From assembly GCF_032118995.1 (NCBI RefSeq), contig NC_092651.1, positions 12,611,285 to 12,675,284 of the forward strand: a DNA stretch of 64,000 nucleotides. Reading direction: 5' to 3'. Under the pieces are notes generated by a model. That model made no database searches and had not been told where the DNA came from. It was given only the letters and a program-made list of their open reading frames with translations. Positions 46,601 through 53,574 of this stretch are shown here, piece after piece (position 1 is the first letter of the stretch; each line of letters opens with the position of its first letter). The DNA comes from Asterias amurensis (taxonomy: Eukaryota; Echinodermata; Asteroidea; Forcipulatida; Asteriidae). The position numbers were made by a program, and so were the translations under genes.

Positions 46601-49035
46601 CGGAGGCGAACAACCCGCCGATTGCAGTGTGAACCCGGTTTAAAAACTGGGGTAAGGGGGAAGGGGCCATCGTTGAAACGCCCCTATGAAGATTTGTTGT
46701 GGACGCGATCTGATATACATGCAAACGTTAATACAAGCATCACTTGTCTGACTCTCTCCTCCATGTTCTATTATACAACACTAGGCGAATGTCCAGGTTT
46801 AGGAAGACGCGCAGTGTAGTCCAATGTCATCTTCGTTCCAGTATACAAAACCCATGGACCCCAAATCACAGCGTGCAACAAGTGTTTTGTTATACCTAGG
46901 TAACATGATTTTCCCTCCTCTCAAAGTACTGTTGTCATCTTCAAACATTATTTACGACGAAATAAGAAACAACTTTCGCTGTTCCCTCGAGCCCGCGGCC
47001 GTTTCGTATTTTCGGATGGAAATCGACCAACCCTGAGCGATCAAGGTAATATACACCATAACGAAATTAAATTATCTAGGTACTGCCAGTGTTTTAATAA
47101 AGCGCAAATTGTCTCGGTTGTGAGAGAGATAAATTTACATTGACTTTACATTTCTTGCTACTCTCACTGTGTGTACTAAGAAAGTTTAATTAATTCACCC
47201 TCAATACGGCACATCATTGGTTGTTCGAATCGCACAGTCATTGTTTTCTTCTTCTTGGAAATGTGCTGTAAAAGAGCTGGTATTATTATTATTACCCGCC
47301 GCGCCATAGTACAAGCGTATTTGTTGCACGGCACGTGATTGGTTCTCGACCAATCAAACTTCACAATTGTTACCGAGGTATAACAAGCGTATTTGTTGCA
47401 CGTCACGTGATTGGTTCTTGATCAATCAAACTTCCCAATTTGTTATCGAGGTATAACAATTATATTTGGTGGCAAATAATATATCATCGTACTCAAAAGC
47501 ACTTCGCTCTGTCCGCACTGTTGTTTTCTAGATTGCATGCAATGCTCCCAACCCACAACACCGATCGATCGATCGTCACGCATCGTCATACAAACTTTAA
47601 AGACAAAACAAGAAACACTATTTTATTTTGGGTGTTCTTTCCATGAAGAAATTCAAACAATCTAGGCACTGCCAGTGTTTTACTGAAGCACCGATGGTCT
47701 CGGTTGTGAGAGATAACTTTACATTGAGTTACATTTTACAAGTTAAGAATTGGGCTACGACCAATAAGTTGATGCTGAACGATGGAAAGACTGAAGTCAT
47801 CCATTCTGTTTCTAAGTTCATCCCACGGCAGCCTCAACCCATCTCGCTTATCATCGGTCAGTCCAAGGTTAATCTTTCTCAAGAAGCTTGAAATCTAGGT
47901 GCCATCATGGACTGTCTTATTTCTATGAAGAGCCATATATCAAGAAAACCTGCCGAGCGGCTATGACAGCCATACGAGATAGCGGCCAAATCAGACACTT
48001 CTTGGATGAATCTACCACCAACAGATTAGTACATGCTTTTGTTACACCCCGATTAGACTCCTGCAATAGTCTTCTTTACTACCAGATGCCGAGTTGAATA
48101 AACTTTAGCGCATTCAAAACACAGCTGCCCCCCTACTGGTCCGGTCTCCAAGAAACGAGCACATCACCCCAATTCTTTACCGTCTGCATTGGCTACCTAA
48201 CAAGGATCGTATCGTGTTTAAGCTCATGTTACTCAAGTTCAAGGCTCAACATGGTCTCGCTCCCGACTACATCTCTGAACTGCCCATATGCACACCAACG
48301 TCACCTTCGTGCACAGTGCCTGCTGCAGATTCCCCAGAGAGTTTTGACGATGTACTATGGTGCTCGAGCTCTGTCAACTGCTGCCTCCAAGTTATGGAAC
48401 TGCCTCCCCATTCAAGAGTCGCCTTAAAAATAATTTCTTCTCCAATGTGTACATTGTAGTTTTGTTTTTATGTTTTGCGATGATTTAATTGTTTTACAAA
48501 GTTCACTGCATTTTGTTTTACAATACGACAATACAAGAAAATGTTAGCAACGTCTTTTAGGACCTCTTGTCAACTTTTACCATTATTTGTTCTCATCTAT
48601 TAGAAAGGGTCAATGATAACAGGGAAGTGTTGGTAATATTGTTCTTTCTTAGTTGTTGCATGTGAGAGATATCTACTACCAAGCGACGGCTATCAATTAT
48701 CCTGTAACACCACGGACAACAGGATTGATACAGTGTGTAATCTGACGTGCAGTGAAGGCTACGAACTGGAAGGTCGTTTACAGATACGGTGTCACTTAAA
48801 CGAGGACAGACAACTAGGAGAGTGGTCTACCTCGGGTGGTGGTAGATGTAATGGTACAAAGTTTACTCCCTATAATTAAGCAAATGACGATAAACTGGCA
48901 GGCATAACATCATTATGTCTTTCTTCATTTAGTGGCTCATTCTATGTACTTTTTACAATTTAAACCATTTTATATGTTAATTTCTGATTTATGAGCCTTT
49001 GAGCTGTTTTCATCGAATGTTTTTTATATAAACCA

Positions 49036-49081
<46 letters not shown>

Positions 49082-51457
49082 GAAAAAAAAAAATGATGGC
49101 ATTTAATGTCTCTTGCTGCAACACATTTGTACAGTAGTTAAAACTAGTGCGACTATTGTATTAAAGATGAAGAACAGCATGGTTTAGATGTTGAGGAACA
49201 TACCTTGTTTGATGCATTACTCTGCTGTCAGAGTTCACATGCACCTCGGCAGAGACTTGAACCCACGACCTTTAACATTTAAAACCACTTAGTTATGACT
49301 AGATGACCAATAGACCAATGGGTACTACAAACATTTCCAATAACTTCTTATGTTTCCTCCAGCCAAGACCTGTCCCATCTTGATCGCGGAAACCCATACG
49401 AGGATCGTACCGCCAGACTGTATGGAACGCCAGTTGGACTATAAATCCCAATGCTTCTTCGAATGCGACTGCGGGTTCCAGTTAAGAGGGGTTAGTTCCA
49501 GAACATGTCAAGCAGATGGTACTTGGTCAGACACATCAGTGCAAAACACATGCATCGGTAAGTCAAAGAACAGTCGGTTTCCTCATTGCTCATTTTTGTT
49601 TTTGCATTGTTTTTAAAAATGTTGTTTTTAACCATCAGATGTTGAGCCTCCAGAATTCATCACTTGTCCCGGTGACATTTCCCTCCCGACCGATCTGAAT
49701 GAGAACTTTGCTACTAACCCTGCAAACTGGGACCAACCTGAGGCAAGGGACAATGATGGAGAGCCGGTCATCGAGGCGTCACTGTCCGCTACGCAGCAGC
49801 GGTTCTACCTGGATGAAGTAACGGTCATCACCTACACAGCACGTGATGAGACCGGACTCGAAAACACATGTACTTTCAGTGTTACAGTCAAAGGTATCAT
49901 CACAAATTGCATCACATCTTTAACAACTATAAGATGTAGAATGGTATTTCTTTTTCTCTTGTGGCATTTGTTAGTATGACAATTTAGGAAATTTACACTG
50001 TGCAGTCTGAGCTATCTAAGCAAAAGTGTTTGTTCAGAATAACTTGAGTAATTTCGGCCATTCTAATTTCTAGATGAGGAGCCACCACAAGTTATCAACT
50101 GCCCAAACTCCATGGCAGTAAAGACCGACAATCGTCTAGCCGTTGTCCACTGGGAAGAGCCGGTGTTCCAGGATAACTCTGGGCATGACGCCTCGGTCAT
50201 CTCCAACCGTCCGTCCGGGTCCACGTTCTTCTTTGGTCAACCAGAGAGTATTTGGTATATAGCAGAGGACCAAGCTGGTAATAATGCACGGTGTGTGTTC
50301 ACCGTGTCTGAGGAAGGTAATGCTTACTAATAGGGAATATCAAGCAGTAGTTTATCAGGGAAGTAGACGATGTGCATCCTCAAAATTATTATTACCATAA
50401 AACGAGACATCGGCATCTGATTTTGAGGTCTTGAAATCAAGCATCTGAAAGCACACAACTTGTGCAACAAGGGCGTTTTTTCTTCCATTATTCTGTGTAA
50501 CTTCGACGACCAATGAGCTCAAATTTTCACAGGTTTGTTATTTAATGCATATGTTGAGATACACAAAGTGAGAAGACTGGTCTTTGACAGTTGCCAAAGG
50601 TGTCCAGTGTCGTTAAGATGTCAATGGCTATAGTTTTAACCACTATTGGTAAGCCATGATGATACATTTTTCAAATTGTTTTAAGATTTGGAGCCTCCTG
50701 AATTCATCACCTGCCCGAAGGACATTGTGCTCCCCACTAATCTCCATGAAAACTTTACCACAACGACCTGGGACAGACCTGAGGCACGAGACAATCTTGG
50801 AACACCGACCATCGAGGCTTCCCCCTCGGCTGCCAAGGAGCGGTTTTATCTGGATGAAGTAACGGTGGTCACGTATACAGCACGAGATAGGTCCGGACTC
50901 CAAAGCACATGCACATTCAGCATTACGGTCACAGGTATATCGTACTAAGACAAAGCCTTTACAATACCACATAGACCCTCTTGCAGATGACATAGAACAA
51001 AATAGTTATAAGAAGTTATAAGAAATTATAAGAAGTTCATCAGGCTGGTAAATATCAACTTAGCAAATGAATTTTCTACAAAACATACCCAAAACGGTTT
51101 TACTAATCTATAACCGTTGGCTGTTTACAAATTTAATTACATAATCAATTAAACCTTAAGTCTCTATAATAAACACGATATTAAATGTTGTTTATTTTAG
51201 ATGAAGAGCCACCACAGGTAGTCAGATGCCCGGGTTCCATGGCGATAAAGACCGAGGGCAGTTCTGAAATTGTCCATTGGGAAGAGCCAGTCTTCCAGGA
51301 TAACTCCGGGAAAGAAGTGACGGTCATCAATTCGGACTTATCGTCCGGGTTCACTTTCTTTTGTGGCCTGATGGAAACTGTTTATTACATCGCAGAGGAC
51401 CAAGCTGGTAATAAAGCGATTTGTGAGTTTACCGTGGATGTAATGTGTATGAATTAG
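34595..51457 (+). CDS. Gene B: secreted CCP-EGF-CCP-HYR mosaic protein
   Basis: 18 exons, about 1144 aa: 34595-34673, 37503-37724, 39052-39396, 39548-39955, 41675-41791, 42242-42370, 42700-42825, 43223-43336, 43839-43970, 44859-44972, 45562-45684, 46403-46528, 48653-48853, 49363-49557, 49639-49893, 50074-50316, 50686-50934, 51201-51457. Every intron is phase 1, so each internal exon is a symmetric 1-1 module. The order is signal peptide, five CCP, eight EGF, two CCP, four HYR; no transmembrane segment. CCP followed by HYR is also the SVEP1 signature, but there is no VWA or LamG. It is probably an extracellular matrix or recognition protein; no vertebrate orthologue is recognised. The 5' part is paralogous to gene A and the 3' part to gene C. 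Confidence 0.85.
35410..35783 (+). mobile_element. TTAA-type MITE, family 1
   Basis: Complete, with TTAA at 35410-35413 and 35780-35783 and the left end AGGCAGTGGACACTATTG. Intron 1 of gene B. Confidence 0.92.
36076..37165. mobile_element. TTAA-type MITE, family 2, interrupted by another element
   Basis: Left part 36076-36294 and right part 36996-37165 together match the 32458-32801 element inverted at the centre, with TTAA at both outer ends and the end ..GTGTCCAATGGCT. The 701-bp element between them is a later insertion. Gene B intron 1. Confidence 0.82.
36295..36995. mobile_element. Foldback element with 9-bp target duplication (Mutator-like)
   Basis: Ends TAGCCCT and AGGGCTA, flanked by the direct repeat CGGCGAAAC (36286-36294 and 36996-37004). 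Long inverted arms at about 36355-36535 and 36757-36930 (e.g. TTCTGGGGCGGAAAA against TTTTTCCGCCCCAGAA) surround a ~220-bp unpaired centre. Nine-base duplications with long inverted arms are the usual signature of Mutator-like elements. No transposase. Confidence 0.85.
37361..37422 (+). pseudogene. Partial copy of gene B exon 2 in its own intron
   Basis: GAATTCCCAGCCCCC...TAAACCCCTGCCCTAGCCCG matches the 5' part of exon 2 (about 37528-37590). It lies ~140 bp upstream, out of splice context and truncated after CTTGAA. A small local duplication. Confidence 0.75.
37503..39955 (+). CDS. Gene B exons 2-4: CCP1-CCP5
   Basis: Exon 2 (37503-37724) carries CCP1 (NPCPSPPRL...GSVPVCS). Exon 3 (39052-39396) carries CCP2 (GCAERSVVES...YCDGTRW) and CCP3 (SCPEPPIIPN). 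Exon 4 (39548-39955) carries CCP4 (GCRTPSVNAV) and CCP5 (RCGSTPSVPN...LPHCYG). Each has four cysteines. The introns on both sides of exon 3 have gene A counterparts, including the ~150-bp intron 3. Between CCP4 and CCP5 is a Gln/Arg-rich linker (QPQRPQQRDDGYPS). Confidence 0.88.
37833..38209 (+). mobile_element. TTAA-type MITE, family 1 subfamily
   Basis: TTAA at 37833-37836 and 38206-38209, but the ends read AGGGAAGGTACACG and TGTGTACCCTCCCT, a subfamily with different termini and a different centre (TTCTAGCTAGAA). The body otherwise follows family 1. Gene B intron 2. Confidence 0.82.
38242..38520. repeat. ~137-bp tandem duplication
   Basis: Two copies starting GTTAAAGCAATGATT at 38242 and 38379, each with a G-rich tract, then GGTTCACTC, a T run and AAGATGGAGTCCTTTTGAA. 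The G run expanded in the second copy. Confidence 0.9.
40091..41490. mobile_element. 1.4-kb element with iterated TTGGGCAA/TTGGTCAA motifs
   Basis: Inverted ends TGCAAATTTGTTGGTCAAAAA and TTTTTGACCAACGAGATTTGCA. Both terminal regions (about 40091-40340 and 41140-41490) are filled with short alternating copies of TTGGGCAA, TTGGTCAA and their complements, many individually near-palindromic. The middle is unrelated AT-rich sequence without coding. Repeated subterminal transposase-binding sites are one explanation. Gene B intron 4. Confidence 0.75.
41675..46528 (+). CDS. Gene B exons 5-12: eight EGF domains
   Basis: One EGF per exon, all phase 1-1: QCGHGNGSCQHVC, DIDECAPNRGRG, FCSCGTHGHC, QCSCGTGSISC, DIDECQENDG, PCSCGTGSTGC, DRNECEEATPC and DVDECQNDRL. 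Two types mix. Exons 6, 9, 11 and 12 have the D-x-(D/N)-E-C start of calcium-binding EGFs. Exons 7, 8 and 10 are shorter with a C-S-C-G-T motif and are clearly duplicates of each other. The third EGF exon (42700-42825) has two decayed copies further on in intron 12. Confidence 0.87.
41835..42198 (-). mobile_element. TTAA-type MITE, family 1
   Basis: TTAA 41835-41838 and 42195-42198, left end AGACACTGGACACTATTGG; about 30 bp are missing near the left end. It fills most of gene B intron 5. Confidence 0.88.
42965..43050 (+). mobile_element. tRNA-derived SINE head
   Basis: GATTGCCTAGTAGGTAAAAC, then CTCTAGAATTGCAAAGGTC and the B box GGGTTCTAATCCCGACC. Matches the SINE at 5495-5600 inverted. Gene B intron 7. 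Confidence 0.65.
43367..43740 (+). mobile_element. TTAA-type MITE, family 1 subfamily
   Basis: Starts AAAGGCACTGGACACTAGTATTGG and ends AAAGGTGTCCAGTGCCTT. The centre carries ATAATTAAAGACTTCAG, resembling the 37833 subfamily. Gene B intron 8. Confidence 0.82.
45230..45545 (+). mobile_element. Non-LTR retrotransposon 3' end
   Basis: AT-rich tail ending ATGGAAATAAATGTTGATTGAATTTTATTGAATTTAATTGA, like the tail at 2035-2220. It abuts the acceptor of gene B exon 11. Confidence 0.5.
45775..45965 (-). mobile_element. Partial copy of the AGGGACACACCGG TTAA element
   Basis: GGGGGCACACCGTTTACGCAATTTAATGG and ATAATGTTTTTATAGATGGTTGG-like segments match the right third of 13887-14417 in inverted orientation. 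The terminal repeat is decayed. Gene B intron 11. Confidence 0.65.
46529..47087. other. Gene B intron 12, first part, unassigned
   Basis: No recognised element or exon. The small ORFs have no domain signature. Confidence 0.4.
47088..47245 (+). pseudogene. Decayed copy of the gene B exon 7 3' end and flank
   Basis: TCTCGGTTGTGAGAGAGATAAATTT...CTCTCACTGTG...AGAAAGTTTA and CACAGTCATTG parallel 42810-42955 (end of EGF exon 7 and the intron after it). Only the exon end survives; the donor GAGAG|GTAAAT has become GAGAG|ATAAAT. Confidence 0.7.
47311..47458. repeat. 72-bp tandem duplication with CACGTGATTGG
   Basis: Two copies of ACAAGCGTATTTGTTGCACG followed by CACGTGATTGGTTCT and CAATCAAACTTC. 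Each unit contains a CACGTG E-box beside an inverted CCAAT box. It lies between two decayed exon copies. Confidence 0.85.
47618..47745 (+). pseudogene. Decayed copy of gene B EGF exon 7
   Basis: ATTTTATTTTGGGTGTTCTTTCCATGAAGAAATTC and GAAGCACCGATGGTCTCGGTTGTGAGAGA match the acceptor side and the end of exon 7 (42680-42825), but most of the centre with the EGF cysteines is deleted. The LINE remnant begins immediately after. Confidence 0.78.
47746..48470 (+). mobile_element. CR1/L2-type LINE remnant (C-terminal reverse transcriptase)
   Basis: Broken frames encode typical LINE segments in order: WATTNKLMLNDGKTEVIHS, FVTPRLDSCNSLLY, HITPILYRLHWLPN-like with RIVFKLMLLKFKAQHGLAPDY, then YYGARALSTAASKLWNCLP. 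Several stops and frameshifts; the catalytic core is missing. 5'-truncated insertion in gene B intron 12. Confidence 0.85.
48653..49557 (+). CDS. Gene B exons 13-14: CCP6 and CCP7
   Basis: Exon 13 (48653-48853) encodes VACERYLLPSDGYQ...CSEGYELEGRL, 201 bp. Exon 14 (49363-49557) encodes KTCPILIAETHTR...CDCGFQLRGVSSRTC, 195 bp. Exon 14 has a near-identical copy in gene C (61011-61205); exon 13 lies left of the duplication breakpoint and has none. Confidence 0.87.
48860..49035 (+). mobile_element. Probable non-LTR 3' end abutting (TCAA)n
   Basis: AT-rich sequence with GAGCTGTTTTCATCGAATG and ATATAAACC leading into the TCAA repeat, as expected for a LINE whose tail is that repeat. It differs from the LINE at 58279-60693. 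Confidence 0.4.
49036..49081. repeat. (TCAA)n microsatellite, duplication breakpoint
   Basis: About eleven TCAA units. Homology with the gene C locus starts here: the sequence right of it matches that right of 60694-60730, the sequence left of it does not. Confidence 0.92.
49236..49320 (-). mobile_element. SINE-like remnant
   Basis: Inverted CTCGGCAGAGACTTGAACCC with CACGACCTTTAACATT and GACTAGATGACC resembles the SINE heads at 5495 and 42965. Copied at about 60893-60967. Confidence 0.4.
49639..51457 (+). CDS. Gene B exons 15-18: four HYR domains in an a-b-a-b pattern
   Basis: One HYR per exon: 49639-49893 (EPPEFITCPGDISLP), 50074-50316 (EPPQVINCPNSMAVK), 50686-50934 (EPPEFITCPKDIVLP), 51201-51457 (EPPQVVRCPGSMAIK). 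The first and third are alike (RFYLDEVTV), as are the second and fourth (VHWEEPVFQDNSG, YYIAEDQAGN), so a two-exon unit was duplicated. The last exon ends VDVMCMN and TAG 51455-51457. No AATAAA is obvious in the next 500 bp. Confidence 0.9.
50370..50616 (+). mobile_element. TTAA-type MITE, family 1, left end deleted
   Basis: The body from CTCAAAATTATTATTACC to CCAAAGGTGTCCAGTGTCGTTAA. The gene C copy (62197-62469) keeps the left end, so a deletion happened here after the duplication. Confidence 0.85.
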
Positions 51458-51987
51458 CAAGCACTGGAATAGTGGTCTGACTTGATTAAGTATACTAAGA
51501 AGACAGGGTACATGTCTGAATTGTGCGTATAATGGTCTGCCTTCGTATGGTAGGAAGACAGGGTACAAGACTGCTTGTGATAAAAAGATAAATAATTGTA
51601 AGTGAATACAATTGTTAAGATCAACCCGATTGCTTACTCACTTATTAACAGTTGATATAATATCAGTTAATCTTCCAGAGAACTATTGAGTGTCTATCAA
51701 AGATTAAAGTCCGGTATTCACTGTGACCATTAAATAAGTACATTAAACAGTTAAGTTTATCACGCATGCTGTGAGGTATTTCTATTATGTTCGGTATTAC
51801 CAACTCAATACACTTTTAGTTTAACATAACGTAATGATTATGTTAACATTAGTAATTACGAGGCTTAACTTTACCTGTGTTTACACACACGTAACATGGG
51901 CCTAATTTCATAAAGCTGTTTAGCAGAAAATACTGCTATGCAAATTTCTTTGCAAGAAATTAGTCGGGTACCAGTCGCAGCTAATAC

Positions 51988-52362
51988 TTCAAAGACACTT
52001 GACACTATTGGTAATTGTCAAAGACTAGTCTTCACAGTTGGTGTACCTCAACATAATATGCATAAAATAACAAACCTGTGAAAATTTGAGCTCAATCGGT
52101 CGTCGAAAAAACACCCTTGTCGCACCATGGTCACACGAAGTTGTGTGCTTTCAGATGCTTGATCTCGATACTTCAAATTCTAAATCTGAGGTCTCGAAAT
52201 CAAATTCGTGGATAATTACCTCTTTCTCGAAAACTAGGTCACTTCAGAGGGAGCTGTTTCTCACAATGTTTTATACTATTAACCTCTCCCCATTACTCGT
52301 AAACAAGAAATGTTTTATGATGATAATTATTTTGAGTAATTGCCAATAGTGTCCACTGCTTG
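51988..52362 (-). mobile_element. TTAA-type MITE, family 1
   Basis: Left end AAAGACACTTGACACTATTGG, right end CCAATAGTGTCCACTGCTT. Inverted relative to 25205; flanking TTAA is no longer intact. Intergenic between genes B and C. Confidence 0.85.
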
Positions 52363-52770
52363 GTATTGTGCGTACAGGTCGTATGAAGTTGGGCACAGGA
52401 TGAAAACATTATCCGAGTTGTAAATACGTATCCTGTATAAATATGTTTCAATAAACAAATAAATAAATAAAGCTAAGTTTTGATTGGGAGATATCATGTT
52501 GTGAAGTTTAGTTTTCTCCTTTTCTCTGGGACTCATTTATTATTGCCGTAACATGAGAGTATCCACACAACAGGGAAATGCTATGGGAGTAATTGAAACC
52601 AAAAGATATATCCCCCGATAGATTGTTAGATAAACAACAATGCGATAACTGGAATTAAAACTGATGTTCATAAAATGGACACAAAGAAAATGTGAACCTA
52701 TGATTGTGGCTGTGCACAGGTTAACTCGCATTGAGTTTACAGCAGAAAAACCGTTGACAATCATTGACGG
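52363..52770. other. Intergenic region, unassigned
   Basis: AT-rich, including AATAAACAAATAAATAAATAAAG near 52450. No gene recognised. Confidence 0.4.
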
Positions 52771-53357
52771 GTTCATTGGCATAAGCTGCACCCTCTTTTT
52801 CTCCCTCTTTTTTTTAGGGGGGGGGGGGGGCTGTGGATAAGACATGTTGAGGGATGGCTACTTTTTGTCTAAGCATTCATTGGTTCTTGAACCTCATTTG
52901 GAAGCCTAGGGGCCACGGGTCCTGAGAGTGATGGGATACCCCCCCCCCCCCCACCCCCTTGCACGGGTAAGCCATTTTCAGGTGAGTAGTTGGTTGGTAG
53001 GCCGGATGGGGTCTTCATTAACGTGACGTTGCATCTTCAATCAAAGACGCGATTAATGTCTCTTAAAAATGATTGCATTGACATTTTAATCAATTAGGGA
53101 TAAGGGTTAGGGTAGGGGGAAGTTTTTATGCTCATAACTATTTTGAGTAGTATTACCAATAGTGGCCAGTGCCTTAAAAGCCCTTGACTGGAACTGGAAA
53201 GCAATTAGGATTCCATGAAGGTGAAGGGTCAAAACTTTGGTTTCGTTTTGGAATTCACAGTGTTTACAGATGTTGAAACACATTATTATTGCCTTTTGAA
53301 TGATCGCCCAGACTGATCGCACATGACCTTGCAATGTTGCCAAACAGATACGTGCTG

Positions 53358-53495
53358 CCAATCAGTGTATACTGATATACTAGCGAGGTGAGTGAAAGTG
53401 AAGCATCTGAGCAGGCACCGAGCTGCTGCTACAACGAGTTGCCAAAACTAAACTACAGTGTGTACACTTGAAATCAATAAGAGTTTCAAGTCCCC
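53358..53495 (+). promoter_or_regulatory. Gene C upstream region (copied from gene B)
   Basis: CCAAT at 53358-53362 in GTGCTGCCAATCAGT and GAGCTGCTGCTACAACGAGTTGCC, parallel to gene B. If this sequence holds the promoter, gene C inherited gene B expression signals. Confidence 0.4.
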
Positions 53496-53574
53496 ATGGC
53501 GGCATGTATTATTCTTGCGATCGTGACAATGGTGTGCCTTGTGATGAAGCCTTTACCAGCCTCCACAATCACCG
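53496..53574 (+). CDS. Gene C exon 1 (signal peptide)
   Basis: ATG in CCCCATGGCGG, hydrophobic core IILAIVTMVCLVM, then KPLPASTIT and donor ACCG|GTAAAT, phase 1. 79 bp, as in gene B exon 1, with which it shares V-x-LVMKPxPA. Confidence 0.82.

Larger units (their letters stand above)
49082..51841 (+). repeat. Segmental duplication block 3, donor copy
   Basis: Nearly identical to 60731-64000, introns included. Indels: about 110 bp present only in the gene C copy near 61640-61750, loss here of the left end of the MITE at 50370, and a ~315-bp segment present only at 62938-63253. The homology reaches the window end, so its right limit is unknown. Confidence 0.94.
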
